The position numbers were made by a program, and so were the translations under genes. DNA of 39,683 nucleotides, taken from positions 1 to 39,683 of the forward strand of contig JANQKU010000084.1 of the NCBI GenBank assembly GCA_028280955.1, read 5' to 3'. This document shows positions 1 to 9,760 of this stretch, piece after piece; the first letter of the stretch is position 1; each line of letters opens with the position of its first letter. Below the pieces are notes generated by a model, which was not told the DNA's origin, ran no database searches, and saw nothing but the letters and a program-made list of their open reading frames with translations. The DNA comes from Opitutaceae bacterium. GTDB lineage: Bacteria; Verrucomicrobiota; Verrucomicrobiia; Opitutales; Opitutaceae.

Positions 1-190
1 CTGAAACCTGACTATTTGCATCTTTTAACGAAAAATAGATATGGCCACTGGCTTGATGCCGTAGGTTCGAAACTTCCCCCTTTATCCAACCCGGGGGAAT
101 AGACTGTTCCAGCAACACTTTAACTCGCCGCGTAAAAGCAGAAACTGTCATTACCTCTTCAGAGAAATCCTGATCAAACGTCGCTGTCAT
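1..190 (-). CDS. xseA: Exodeoxyribonuclease VII large subunit, N-terminal fragment (cut by window edge)
   Basis: Reading the minus strand from an ATG at 190 gives 63 codons open to the window edge. The fragment has the N-terminal OB-fold signature of XseA: WIKGEVSNL at residues 35-43, then SGHIYFSLKD at 48-57. In the family this domain binds single-stranded DNA, and the large subunit with XseB degrades ssDNA to oligonucleotides in the cytoplasm. A purine-rich stretch (AGAAGGGA) lies about 5 bases upstream of the ATG and supports this start. The gene is divergent from the O-antigen ligase gene with 108 bp between them. The catalytic part lies outside the window, so integrity cannot be judged. 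Confidence 0.88.
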   Translation of the reverse strand, partial: MTATFDQDFSEEVMTVSAFTRRVKVLLEQSIPPGWIKGEVSNLRHQASGHIYFSLKDANSQVS

Positions 191-298
191 AAGAATCCCT
201 TCTATTTACATTGGAGAATGATCATTCGTCAATGCCTCCTCACTTCTCTTCATAAACAGCCTTGAGCTAAAAACATCTCTTTCTCATCATATCCGTCA

Positions 299-2857
299 AT
301 GCCGATATCTCTCCCAAACAATCGACCATCCTGCATCCTTTTCAGAAACGCTCTTCTTTGCATCAGCCTGATTTTTCTCGCGGTTTTGACTCTCAGTCCA
401 CACGGAGCAACTCGCATCTATGCATGGCCCTGGAACTTTTATATGCAAACCCTTTTGCTGCTGCCTCTTCTGGCTCTCGCCATACAATGTTTATGCGTAA
501 AAAAAACCTTTCACATAAGAGATAATACCACTGTAGGTATTCTCACATTTCTTCTCTTTTGGATTCTGGCATCTGCAACCCTCAGCCCTTTTTCTGAGCA
601 GTCTTTTGAAGCCTCCACCACCCTTATTTACGCGATTGGATTACTCTATCTGATTATCGTTGTCCTCGGATCTCCTCATAGAAGCGGTTATACAAAAAAG
701 ATTCGAAGGCTTCACTACTTTTTAGCTGGTTTCTTTATCCTATTTCTCTTTATCAGCCTTCAAGGATGGATGATCGGAGTCCTTCGGCATGCGCAAGAAG
801 TCCAGACGATCAACCAAACGGCAGGCGAAACTATTCTTTCTTACAACGTTTTCGATATCCGAAACGAACGCCCTCTCGGACATTCCAACTACACGGCAGG
901 TATGGCCATCCTGATGCTTCCATGGCTAGCCATGCTAGGCTGGACTAGTTCTGGAAAACAAAGGGTCGCCTGGTCTCTTGCCTCAGGATTGTCCCTCTTC
1001 CTCCTTTTTTCATCTGGCAGCCGAGGTGGCCTCTTAGGACTCACCGCTCTTATCGCAGGCTCTATTTCATATTTAGCTATCCGTCATAAGGTCCGAAAAA
1101 AAAATCTCCTTCTGATTATCGGACTGGCAACTCTTATCGTCGTAGGGATAGGCGTATCCAACAAGCGAATCAAAGATCTTGTCGTTCACTTCGCCACTCA
1201 CCGCACCTTAAACGAAGGAGACACCCAAAGAATGAACATGCTGAAAGCCGGTTGGGAGATGGGTATGGATCGTTTCATAACCGGATACGGGCCTGGCACA
1301 ACGCCACGAGTCTATCCCCAATATCGTTCTGAACTTTCAGGTGGCGTCGAAACAGCCCTTCAACTGCACAATACGCCTATTCAAATTTGGGCGGACCTGG
1401 GCATCTTTGGAATCACCTCTTGCATCCTTCTTCTAGGTATCCTCTCCAGACGAATTCAAAAAGTCTTACCCTCCATTCCAGAGACCTTTAGTAAAAATTC
1501 TCAAGGGACTTTATTCGCTGCGGGCTTTTCACTATTTGGTTATACAGTCTTTTCGCTCACAGACTATCAATTAGACATTCCCATTTTTGCCGCCCTTATC
1601 GCCATAAACAGCGCCGTTATTCTCTCTTTAACCAATTTTGAAAAAACGAAAGCAAGAAATTTACCACGCTCCTATATGATAGGAGCGACGATTTTCGCCG
1701 TCTTAGCAATTCTTCTTGTCCATCTTTCACCCTCGATAAGAGCACGAAGCTTTTTTTCCACCTCAATCAACTACCTTGAACAAGCCAATTTTTCTTCCTT
1801 TCTCGATTACGCAAAGAAATCGATGACCATGGCGCCATGGGAACCTTATTATCTCAACGCAACGGCCAGTGCTTTCTTATTCGGATCCCGCCAGACAGAA
1901 TCTTCCCCAAAGCGCGACAACCTAATAACCCAAGCAATCAATCTTCTCACCAGATCTCTCCGCCTCGATCCAGACCAAGAACTCTGCCATTTTAATCTCG
2001 GATGGTTGTATTTGAACAGAGATGCTGCTCTTGCAGAAAACCATTTTATCAAAGCAGCTCACCTCGTCCCGGATAAAGGTGGCGTTTATCTAGGTTATGG
2101 TCTAAGTCTCTTGCACCAACAAAAAGCTGAAAAAGCACATCATGTTCTCGCCCTCGAGACCATCAACGATCCTCGCTTTATCACCTCTCCCATTTGGGAT
2201 ACACCTCTCTTGAAGCCTCATCGGGCAGAAATGCTGAGATGTGCAACGGAAATTATTTCCACCTGGAAAAACAGTGGTGGAGTTTCTTTGCCAACACAAA
2301 AAAAACTAACTTACACCCAAGCCATTTTACTCTGGTGGGCGGAGAAAGATTTCCAAATTGAGACGCTCATCACCAATGGTAACAGTTTCAGCAAGCCATT
2401 TTTCCAGTTCCTCCAAAACCCCGGATCTCTCCAACTAGAAACTATCCCATCACAACCATGGCAAAGCCTTTACCTGGCATGGAAAGATCCCTCAAAACAT
2501 TCACAAACTCTTCATCAGGCTCTCTTAAGCCGTTACCGACTAAATCTTTTTCCTGAGCGGGAAAACGCATATAAAAAACTCCTGGAAGATTTTCGAAACA
2601 GCTCATTTTTAGATCTCATTAAAGCGCCAGCCGGCAATGAACTTCCCCTAATGAAGACCTATCAACGAAAACGAATAGCCTACGGAATACTGATGAGAAA
2701 CATGGACGGACCTACTCCAGTCGATGCCTATGTCGTTCAAGAGAATGGGATTGTAGCAGATTTTCTTGCTCCAATCTTTCCTTCAAAGGGTCATTTACCC
2801 AACACTCTTTTTACAAACTACCTTTCTAATCTATCTGTAACTCAAAATAAAAAATGA
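299..2857 (+). CDS. O-antigen ligase / polymerase family membrane protein with TPR-like C-terminal tail
   Basis: This 852-residue protein has about a dozen hydrophobic segments over residues 15-480. The Wzy/WaaL-type core is visible: SRGG at 241-244, GYGPG at 329-333, and LHNTPIQIWADLGIFG at 356-371 with the His-Asn of the large periplasmic loop. Such proteins either polymerise lipid-linked repeat units or transfer a finished glycan to an acceptor (lipid A core or protein) at the periplasmic face. Residues about 490-640 are soluble and look like TPR repeats (for example LDPDQELCHFNLGWLYLNRD), which makes it much longer than a usual ligase of about 400-450 residues. Its stop overlaps the next start by 4 bp (ATGA), so it is co-translated with the sugar transferase. 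No clear Shine-Dalgarno site precedes the ATG. Ligase versus polymerase cannot be decided from sequence. Confidence 0.82.
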   Translation: MPISLPNNRPSCILFRNALLCISLIFLAVLTLSPHGATRIYAWPWNFYMQTLLLLPLLALAIQCLCVKKTFHIRDNTTVGILTFLLFWILASATLSPFSEQSFEASTTLIYAIGLLYLIIVVLGSPHRSGYTKKIRRLHYFLAGFFILFLFISLQGWMIGVLRHAQEVQTINQTAGETILSYNVFDIRNERPLGHSNYTAGMAILMLPWLAMLGWTSSGKQRVAWSLASGLSLFLLFSSGSRGGLLGLTALIAGSISYLAIRHKVRKKNLLLIIGLATLIVVGIGVSNKRIKDLVVHFATHRTLNEGDTQRMNMLKAGWEMGMDRFITGYGPGTTPRVYPQYRSELSGGVETALQLHNTPIQIWADLGIFGITSCILLLGILSRRIQKVLPSIPETFSKNSQGTLFAAGFSLFGYTVFSLTDYQLDIPIFAALIAINSAVILSLTNFEKTKARNLPRSYMIGATIFAVLAILLVHLSPSIRARSFFSTSINYLEQANFSSFLDYAKKSMTMAPWEPYYLNATASAFLFGSRQTESSPKRDNLITQAINLLTRSLRLDPDQELCHFNLGWLYLNRDAALAENHFIKAAHLVPDKGGVYLGYGLSLLHQQKAEKAHHVLALETINDPRFITSPIWDTPLLKPHRAEMLRCATEIISTWKNSGGVSLPTQKKLTYTQAILLWWAEKDFQIETLITNGNSFSKPFFQFLQNPGSLQLETIPSQPWQSLYLAWKDPSKHSQTLHQALLSRYRLNLFPERENAYKKLLEDFRNSSFLDLIKAPAGNELPLMKTYQRKRIAYGILMRNMDGPTPVDAYVVQENGIVADFLAPIFPSKGHLPNTLFTNYLSNLSVTQNKK

Positions 2858-4284
2858 GTGCCCGTCGTTCCAATCGCTTCCGACAAATTATTCTCCCAAT
2901 CATTCTAGCCATGGGAGATACTCTAGGAGCTTTCGCCGGGCTGTCTCTCGGATATTGGATACGCTACGTTTCCCCCTTTAAGACTGTTGGTGTTTATGTA
3001 GAATATGCTACATTTCAGCTTTATTTACCACTACTTCTAGTTGGTGTTTTCCTTTTGCTGGGAACCTACTCTTACCTTACCCTCTATAATCAGCGTTTGC
3101 TTCTTCGAAAATTTCAAAGCCTCAACCTCATCTTTAAAGGCACAACTTTTTGGCTTTTTGCCTACCTTGGTATTTCACTTGCACTGAAATTTGAGCCTCC
3201 CATTTCTCGGCTTTTTGTTCTCATTGCTTACGTCACTACATTATCCACCATGTATTGCTGGCGAAGCCTTTTCCACAAAATTGTTTCCTATCACAAGATC
3301 TCTTCTCACCTACAATTACGTGTTGCTATCCTGGGACACAATCCCAAAGCCGAAAAACTGGTCAAAGAGGTTTCTCCTCCAAACCTTCACCCTTTCCAAG
3401 TCGTGGGTTTTATTTCAACCAACAAAACAGATAAAACACGAATACCGGAAAATTGGGAACCCATACATCTGGGCAACACCTCAGATCTTGAAAGGATACT
3501 GAGAAAAAATCATATTGATATCCTCATTGCAGCTAACCTGGAGATGCCTCAAGCAGACATTATCCGCATCACGGAAACCTGCGAAAAAAATTACGTTGAT
3601 TGGAAAGTCATCCCCTCCGTTTTTGATATTTTTATTTCTAATTTACGTCTGCAAACATATGGCAATGTTCCCGTCCTTGGTATTGAGGATTTTTCTATTT
3701 TCAGATTACTCAACCGGATCACCAAACGTGTTGTCGATATTTTGATCTCATTCATCGGTCTGATTCTATCCGCTCCTATCATCGCGTTTCTCGGGATCCT
3801 CATCAAAAAGGAATCTTCCGGCCCTCTTCTTTTCCATCAGGAAAGAATTGGAGCAAATCACCACTCCTTTACTATGCTTAAGTTGCGTAGCATGAAAATA
3901 AATACAATCGAAGATGATCAACTGAATCAAAGCACCTCGATTCACGACCCCAGGCTCCTCAAGATCGGACGGTTTATGCGCAAATGGAATCTCGATGAAC
4001 TACCTCAATTCTGGAACGTGCTCAAAGGAGATATGAGCATCGTCGGACCACGGCCCGAACGGCCCTTTCACGTTGACCGACTTTCCGAAACCATTCCACA
4101 TTACATGCCAAGGCATCTGGTTAAGCCTGGCATGACCGGCTGGGCTCAAGTGAATCGGCTGAGAGGTATAAGTTCTCTCGAAAAACGTATACAGTACGAT
4201 ATTTATTACATCGAAAATTGGTCACTTTGGTTCGATTTACAGATCATGCTCCTAACCTTTCTCCGTTGGAAGAACAAATCATAG
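2854..4284 (+). CDS. Polyprenyl-phosphate sugar-1-phosphate transferase (WbaP/WcaJ type)
   Basis: The 476-residue protein has the full architecture of polyisoprenyl-phosphate hexose-1-phosphate transferases. N-terminal membrane segments lie at about 10-135, a nucleotide-binding-like soluble domain at about 155-265, and the bacterial sugar transferase domain from about 290. In that domain I see the membrane re-entrant helix, FHQERIGANHHSFTMLKLRS from 327, LDELPQFWNVLKGDMSIVGP from 380, PRPE to 402 and KPGMTGWAQV at 424-433. The enzyme starts glycan assembly by moving a sugar phosphate from a UDP-sugar to undecaprenyl phosphate at the inner membrane. It overlaps the preceding ligase gene by 4 bp and ends 6 bp from the convergent glycosyltransferase gene. 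Sugar specificity (Gal, Glc or other) is not readable. Confidence 0.9.
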   Translation: MSARRSNRFRQIILPIILAMGDTLGAFAGLSLGYWIRYVSPFKTVGVYVEYATFQLYLPLLLVGVFLLLGTYSYLTLYNQRLLLRKFQSLNLIFKGTTFWLFAYLGISLALKFEPPISRLFVLIAYVTTLSTMYCWRSLFHKIVSYHKISSHLQLRVAILGHNPKAEKLVKEVSPPNLHPFQVVGFISTNKTDKTRIPENWEPIHLGNTSDLERILRKNHIDILIAANLEMPQADIIRITETCEKNYVDWKVIPSVFDIFISNLRLQTYGNVPVLGIEDFSIFRLLNRITKRVVDILISFIGLILSAPIIAFLGILIKKESSGPLLFHQERIGANHHSFTMLKLRSMKINTIEDDQLNQSTSIHDPRLLKIGRFMRKWNLDELPQFWNVLKGDMSIVGPRPERPFHVDRLSETIPHYMPRHLVKPGMTGWAQVNRLRGISSLEKRIQYDIYYIENWSLWFDLQIMLLTFLRWKNKS

Positions 4285-4290
4285 CCATCA

Positions 4291-5187
4291 TTAAATCGGT
4301 TTCACTTTGCGATAACTTTTACGTTTTGCTCGAAGTAAAGCGACCCACTTCCATAAGCCAAAAGTTAGTTCATACTTCCAACGAATCCATCGACGATTCT
4401 TGGGATTAAAATGTTTCAGATAAAAAGCTTTATTGGCATCAAAAATAGCTCTGGACATAGCTCTATATTCTTTTGCCACACTCATCCCTTTAAGATGAAC
4501 AATGGTAAACCGGCCATCATAGACAATGCGGTGACCAACCTGACCAATGCGGTAACAGAGATCCAAATCATCTCCATACATAAAAAACGCTTCATCAAAC
4601 AGACCGACTTCCTCCAAAACAATCCGACGAACCATCATAAACGCTCCGTTGATAGCTCCAACCTCATAAGTCTCCTCTTCCGATAAGTATGTCAGATTAT
4701 ATCCTGCAAGAAACCGCACGTTTGGAAATTTTCCAGATAAGCCACTAGCACGACAAAAACCGTCCCAAAGCGACGGAATAGAACGTCGACAAGCCAAGTC
4801 CATTTCTCCATCTGCCATGATTAATCTAGGAGAAATCAGCCCAATCAAAGGTTCATTTTCCAAACGCATCAAACAATGCGTCAAAGCTTCTTCGTTACAA
4901 ATCGTATCAGGATTTAAAAAAAGGATATATTTTCCAGAAGACTGATGATACCCCAGATTATTAGCCTTACCAAACCCTAAATTTTTTCCAGGATTCACAT
5001 ACCTTACAAAAGGAAATTTATCACTGATCAAAGCCTCGACCCCATCCTCTTGGAAATTATCCACCACAATAACTTCTACTCGATAATCGATCAAGGACTG
5101 CGGAATCGACACTAGGCATTCTTCAATTTCCCGCCGCGACCGATAGGCAACGACAATAACAGAAAGAATAACCCGTGCTTCACTCAT
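4291..5187 (-). CDS. Family 2 glycosyltransferase, rhamnosyltransferase-like (WbbL type)
   Basis: The protein has the GT-A fold opening SVIVVAYRSRREIEECL, the nucleotide-binding VIVVDN, the metal-binding LFLNPDT and the acceptor-region DEAFFMYGDDLDLCYRIG typical of dTDP-rhamnosyltransferase-like GT2 enzymes. It should act at the cytoplasmic face of the membrane, adding a sugar to the growing lipid-linked oligosaccharide. A GTG codon sits at 5190 directly before an ATG at 5187; I take the ATG as start (298 residues). There is no obvious Shine-Dalgarno sequence for either. It is convergent with the sugar transferase gene (6 bp gap) and follows the 628-residue membrane protein gene after 80 bp on the same strand. 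Donor and acceptor sugars are unknown. Confidence 0.85.
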   Translation of the reverse strand: MSEARVILSVIVVAYRSRREIEECLVSIPQSLIDYRVEVIVVDNFQEDGVEALISDKFPFVRYVNPGKNLGFGKANNLGYHQSSGKYILFLNPDTICNEEALTHCLMRLENEPLIGLISPRLIMADGEMDLACRRSIPSLWDGFCRASGLSGKFPNVRFLAGYNLTYLSEEETYEVGAINGAFMMVRRIVLEEVGLFDEAFFMYGDDLDLCYRIGQVGHRIVYDGRFTIVHLKGMSVAKEYRAMSRAIFDANKAFYLKHFNPKNRRWIRWKYELTFGLWKWVALLRAKRKSYRKVKPI

Positions 5188-5267
5188 CACTAAAAAAACA
5201 TTTCAATCGGAAACGATTGACTGTAGTGCCTCATCCAGACAATTGCATAACGCCCTCTCTCCATTTC

Positions 5268-7154
5268 TTAATACCTCCGAAGACGGAATGGCCACCAGAC
5301 TAGTAAAGTGAGCCCCAATGTAGATCCGGCAAATAGGATAGGACCCCAGCTAAGAAAACGTCGTGCTAAAAGTCCCCAGAAAGAGATCGGGCGAGGAAGA
5401 GTGACCCCAGTCCAACCAACCTCTCGATTATCCATTACACTGAGCAAAATCCTCCCTTTCGGCAAATTTAAACGCACTTCTCTCCAAAGAGGCTGATCAG
5501 AATTTCCCATCGATTCAATAAACACAGGGTCACCTGAACCTTCTGGAGTAAAGATAAAAACAACTAGTCCCTCATTGGAAGACACCATATGTGACCACAA
5601 GACATGCCCCCCTTCAGATTCAAACCATAAGACATTATCTTGAATTAACTTCTCTATAGAATTCCTCGAACTCCAATTTCCCCAGATTCGATACGCTGTC
5701 GAAGCCAATTGATCAGGATCGATATCTCCTTCCCTGTATCGACTTTTTCCTTCAAATGAAAGTCTCTTTTGCATCCCCTGGTGTAAACTCGGAGGGAGAA
5801 TTTCTCCTAAATCAGGATAATTTAAAATTTTTGCTAGTCTCTTTGAATCCGGATGGCTGATTTCCCACATTGAACGACCTTCCAGAAGACGCTCATCTCC
5901 ACTGTATAAATACGCACGGATACGGACTAACTGTTGGTGTGCTGATTCTTTCCAAAAAGGAAGTGTCTGCGACGTTATATGAAAGCCTATCGCTCCAATA
6001 CTTAAAACAACAATGACAAACCAGGTGAGCAAAAAAGCTCGTCGCGCCACAATTCTTCCAGCTCTTTCTTTTACAAGTAAAAGTAATGCCAGAAAATTTC
6101 CAATAAGACCTATCGCAAATAGATCCAGATAACGCGGTGCAATGCCTTCAAAGACAACATTCTGCCCACGGAACAGAGCCGTCGCGCCGATATTTGCTGC
6201 CGTCAAAACCCAAGCCATAACAGCGGCATCACTTAACTCAGACGGTTTTCGCCTACCTCCAATTAATTCAAACATTAACCATATTCCGGGTAGCCACAAA
6301 AGAACACCAACAGGCAGCCCCATATTTGCCGGCCAAGCAGCAAGACGAATAACTGCTAACGAAAAAGTAGCCCATGAATCTGCCCGCAAAACACCATGTT
6401 GATCAACTTCACTGCGTAAGGCATAACCCAAGACAACGAGCCCAACCGAAACAAAAAGAGTCGCAATTTCACTTTTCCGTATTTCATGCCTCGTCCAGCA
6501 TCGAATCCCGAGCACTACAACCATCGCAACACCAATGAGTCCATTTGCTCCAAACGAAAAAACTCCACAAATCCCAGCCAACAACCCACACAACCACCTA
6601 GCTAAAGTAAAACGCCCGAGACAAAGACCCCAAAATGCAATCACCCAAAATAACAGATTAAAATAGAACTGACTCTGAAATGACCAAAGGGTGTTTTCAT
6701 ACGCATAGGGGGCAATTCCCAGTATCACCAAAAAGGCAAATAAAAATAGATGAAGTGAAGGTCTTAATCGACGAGCAAGCCAGGCACCGACCATGCCAAA
6801 CCAAAAAGCATGGATCGCAGTCGAAACAGCTATCTGAAGTCGAGGATCTATTTGATCTCCGGCTATTTTGAATAAGAGAACATTCAAAAGATTGGTTGCC
6901 ACAATTCGGTGTTCATTATGTGGCGCAATAATCGAAGCGTTTTCAAACTCTCCCGCCTTTAACGGTTGATAAAGACGAGCAACCTCTGCATCCCATTGAT
7001 CACCGAAAGGGATTTCGCCTCCAAAAAGAAAAACCAGAGTCCATTTAGCACCTAAGATAATAAAGCCGAGGAAAAGCCCACGCAGCAAAATACCCTTCTT
7101 AAATCTCCGCCAAAACCGACCCGGGTTTTCTATGATGAAAGATGTTTGTTCCAT
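5268..7154 (-). CDS. Polytopic membrane protein of unknown function, possibly GT-C-like
   Basis: I do not recognise a named family in this 628-residue protein. It has one membrane segment near residues 25-47, then a periplasm-side loop holding GDQWDAE (about 52-58) and APHNEHR (about 77-83). A series of further hydrophobic segments runs to about residue 400, followed by a soluble domain of roughly 190 residues and a last membrane helix with the basic tail RLRRY. Acidic and His residues in the first extracytoplasmic loop followed by many helices is the general layout of GT-C glycosyltransferases that use polyprenyl-phosphate sugars. That assignment is inference. The ATG at 7154 is supported by GGAGAG about 5-6 bases upstream. 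It lies between glycosyltransferase genes of the polysaccharide locus, all on the minus strand. Confidence 0.7.
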   Translation of the reverse strand: MEQTSFIIENPGRFWRRFKKGILLRGLFLGFIILGAKWTLVFLFGGEIPFGDQWDAEVARLYQPLKAGEFENASIIAPHNEHRIVATNLLNVLLFKIAGDQIDPRLQIAVSTAIHAFWFGMVGAWLARRLRPSLHLFLFAFLVILGIAPYAYENTLWSFQSQFYFNLLFWVIAFWGLCLGRFTLARWLCGLLAGICGVFSFGANGLIGVAMVVVLGIRCWTRHEIRKSEIATLFVSVGLVVLGYALRSEVDQHGVLRADSWATFSLAVIRLAAWPANMGLPVGVLLWLPGIWLMFELIGGRRKPSELSDAAVMAWVLTAANIGATALFRGQNVVFEGIAPRYLDLFAIGLIGNFLALLLLVKERAGRIVARRAFLLTWFVIVVLSIGAIGFHITSQTLPFWKESAHQQLVRIRAYLYSGDERLLEGRSMWEISHPDSKRLAKILNYPDLGEILPPSLHQGMQKRLSFEGKSRYREGDIDPDQLASTAYRIWGNWSSRNSIEKLIQDNVLWFESEGGHVLWSHMVSSNEGLVVFIFTPEGSGDPVFIESMGNSDQPLWREVRLNLPKGRILLSVMDNREVGWTGVTLPRPISFWGLLARRFLSWGPILFAGSTLGLTLLVWWPFRLRRY

Positions 7155-7278
7155 GAGTTCTCTCCACCTTGCTCCAACAATGCCACTAAAAGCTATCCCG
7201 CTTTATTTCCAGAATCATCCTGGTTCCAGATATTCTTAAAAGAAGATAACAAAAATTTTGAATGATTTTTTTCATCAA

Positions 7279-8238
7279 TTAAATACGCAGCAGCAGAGCT
7301 AGATTTCTCAAAAATCCAGTCTTAAAAATTCGGTAACGAAGAACGATCACAAAACGATAAAAATAAGATCTCGACTCGAAGCTGGCAAAAGCAGAAAGAC
7401 CCTCTCGATCAACAGGGCTTATACAAGAAGCATATCGTTTATGCAAAGCCTCAGCCTGAGCCTGATAACTCCGTACTATTTTACGTAACGACGGAGAACG
7501 TAAGATACGAACAATTGTAGCAAAGACATGGATAAGACTCCAATGTTTTGCACCGGTATCATTCTTTGAATGCTGTCGGTACATCACTGTGCATTCCTTC
7601 GTCCATACAATTCGACCAATAACCGATGCCACTAATGCAATCCACCAATCATGCATGATGATCTCTTTGGGGAAAGGAACAATCTTTCGACGCAAGCTGG
7701 CATTCCCCATAGCCGCACAACCAGTTACGACATTTTGAACCACCAGATGATTCCACTCACATCGACTCGGTTCCATATATTGATATTGCCACATCGATGG
7801 GGCTATTACCTTTAGCTCCGAATCGACTATTGTGAGATCGCTATGGGCGAAAATAGCTCTGTCAGAGTTTTCTTCCGCTTCCGCTGAGATAATCAAGTCA
7901 AGCATAACCGCCACTTTATTGTCTATCCAGACATCATCCTGATCACAAAAGAAAAAATAAGGAGCATCGCTGTAGGCAAGTAGTCGTTCAAAGTTCTGAC
8001 TTGGCCCCAGGTTGTCTTCCTCATCTTCAATCAGAAGAATTTTATCTGGATAACGTTCACGAAATTCCTCCAATATAAGTATCGTGTTATCTGTCGAACC
8101 ATCATCACGTGCAATTAACCTCCATTCAGAGAAAGTCTGACGCTCTATCGACGCAAGCTGCTCCGCCAAGAATCTCCCCCCGTTATAAGTGGCCAACAAA
8201 ATATCAACTTTAACGGTGGGCTCAATCACGGTTATCAT
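7279..8238 (-). CDS. Family 2 glycosyltransferase, alpha-rhamnosyltransferase-like
   Basis: The 319-residue protein has a clear GT2 N-terminal domain: VDILLATYNGGRFLAEQL at about 12-29, ARDDGSTDNT for nucleotide binding and FFCDQDDVW for the metal/sugar site. The C-terminal part is less conserved and carries no strong membrane segment. The DQDDVW form is typical of O-antigen rhamnosyl-type transferases. The start at 8238 overlaps the end of the upstream flippase gene by 17 bp, indicating translational coupling; a GTG at 8229 is a possible alternative start. Its role is probably to add one sugar of the repeat unit on the cytoplasmic side. Confidence 0.85.
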   Translation of the reverse strand: MITVIEPTVKVDILLATYNGGRFLAEQLASIERQTFSEWRLIARDDGSTDNTILILEEFRERYPDKILLIEDEEDNLGPSQNFERLLAYSDAPYFFFCDQDDVWIDNKVAVMLDLIISAEAEENSDRAIFAHSDLTIVDSELKVIAPSMWQYQYMEPSRCEWNHLVVQNVVTGCAAMGNASLRRKIVPFPKEIIMHDWWIALVASVIGRIVWTKECTVMYRQHSKNDTGAKHWSLIHVFATIVRILRSPSLRKIVRSYQAQAEALHKRYASCISPVDREGLSAFASFESRSYFYRFVIVLRYRIFKTGFLRNLALLLRI

Positions 8239-9652
8239 GTCTCGTCGTTCTTCTTATCCCTTTCCGCCAAAACCTGACGAAATAACTCCACCCCAGTATT
8301 GGCACCAACAATGCACGTAATTGCATCCACCCTATTGGACGCATTTCCTGCCAAAAGAAAGAAGTCAAGCATCCTGAAAGTGAAAACGAAATCAATGTAG
8401 CCCAGGCAGCCCCAATACCGCCATAAAAAGGAATCAAAACAAGATTCAAAACTATATTTGAAAGTGCACCAATCACTGCGGTCGTCAGCAAAAATCGCGT
8501 AAGACCTTCTCCCACTAACCACTGGCCTCGAGCAACGGTTAAAAAAACGAAAACGCCAGCCCATACATGTAATGATAAAATCGGCCCTGCTCCTAAAAAA
8601 TGATCACCATAGATCACTTTAATAATCAGAGCCGCTAGCCATGAAACCGGTAAGGCAAAAAGATAGGCTAATCCCGTACTCAAATCAAAAAAACCTTGCA
8701 GAGTAAAATTGTATTCAATTTTTCCTCTCTCTCGTTTCCGTAAAAGCATCGGCAGGACACTTGTGGCTAAAGCTGCGGCTACAGAATACCAGATTTCTGT
8801 GATGCGCACAGCCGCAACATAAATCCCTGCCACATTTGCTCCATGTAAGACTTTGAGCATGACAGTATCGATTTTCATATAAATTACGACAGCAAACGCA
8901 CTCAAGGCAATCGGCCACAACTCCCGTAATAAACCTCTAGCCAACGCAGCATCCCATGCTTTCAGATTCCAGGGAAACTTTTTCCATCGGGCGCATAAAG
9001 CAACCAAAATGCTGCCCAAAACAAACTCTAGGGCTAATGCAAAAGCAAATGCTTCAACAGGAGCCCCATAAGACACAAATAAAAGCCGCATTCCAGCCGT
9101 TACCAACAATGAAAAGACTAGAGAACCAATGACAAAATGTGATTCAAGCCGAGCATGAAACCATGACGCTGCCACCATTGGAGCGGGTTGGAAAAAAATT
9201 GCTCCAAGTATCAACAGCATCCTCTGCTCGGTAGAATCAGAAATGACAACTAACGCAAAGGTCACAATCACAAGATAACTCATCGTTCCAGCCATCAATC
9301 GCATCAGAGTCGCAACCACCACCAAATTAGCAGTCTTTTCGGGCTGCGTAATCATTTCCCGCCGGATAAGTTCATCGAGACCAAATTCTGGCAAAAACTG
9401 AAGTAATCCAATTATGGCAACACAATAGCTATACTGGCCAAGCCGCTCGGGACCTAAATACCTAGCCACAATAAAGCCAACTGAAATACCGACTAGTAGT
9501 CTGACTCCTTTTTCAATCAATAACCATGAAAAATTTCGTGCTGTTCGACTGAGTGTTGGCTCTTCACTGAATTTAACCAAGCCCTGACTTTCAATCGAAG
9601 ATTCTATTGGTCTCACATCCAATTCATCTCGTTGGTTTTCTGTTTCATCCAT
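8222..9652 (-). CDS. Wzx-type polysaccharide flippase (oligosaccharide flippase family)
   Basis: This polytopic protein has the opening of the Polysacc_synt/MATE-like superfamily: RNFSWLLIEKGVRLLVGI, then ARYLGPERLGQYSYCVAIIG and a Pro-Glu-Phe-Gly-Leu stretch, followed by about 12-14 hydrophobic segments. Such flippases move undecaprenyl-diphosphate-linked repeat units from the cytoplasmic to the periplasmic side. The reading frame opens with TTG at 9685 and GTG at 9682, but the first ATG is at 9652 (476 residues), leaving a short soluble acidic leader (DETENQRDELD). I prefer the ATG, with moderate certainty because no strong ribosome-binding site marks any of the three. It overlaps the downstream glycosyltransferase gene by 17 bp. 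Confidence 0.85.
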   Translation of the reverse strand: MDETENQRDELDVRPIESSIESQGLVKFSEEPTLSRTARNFSWLLIEKGVRLLVGISVGFIVARYLGPERLGQYSYCVAIIGLLQFLPEFGLDELIRREMITQPEKTANLVVVATLMRLMAGTMSYLVIVTFALVVISDSTEQRMLLILGAIFFQPAPMVAASWFHARLESHFVIGSLVFSLLVTAGMRLLFVSYGAPVEAFAFALALEFVLGSILVALCARWKKFPWNLKAWDAALARGLLRELWPIALSAFAVVIYMKIDTVMLKVLHGANVAGIYVAAVRITEIWYSVAAALATSVLPMLLRKRERGKIEYNFTLQGFFDLSTGLAYLFALPVSWLAALIIKVIYGDHFLGAGPILSLHVWAGVFVFLTVARGQWLVGEGLTRFLLTTAVIGALSNIVLNLVLIPFYGGIGAAWATLISFSLSGCLTSFFWQEMRPIGWMQLRALLVPILGWSYFVRFWRKGIRRTTRHDNRD

Positions 9653-9760
9653 CCACTGAACTATTTCGAGTTTCCGCTGCACCAAATTATAGAAGCCACA
9701 TTTCTAAAACAAAAATCGTTCATAGAATCTTCCGGCACAATCCTACACAACAAACTCTTT

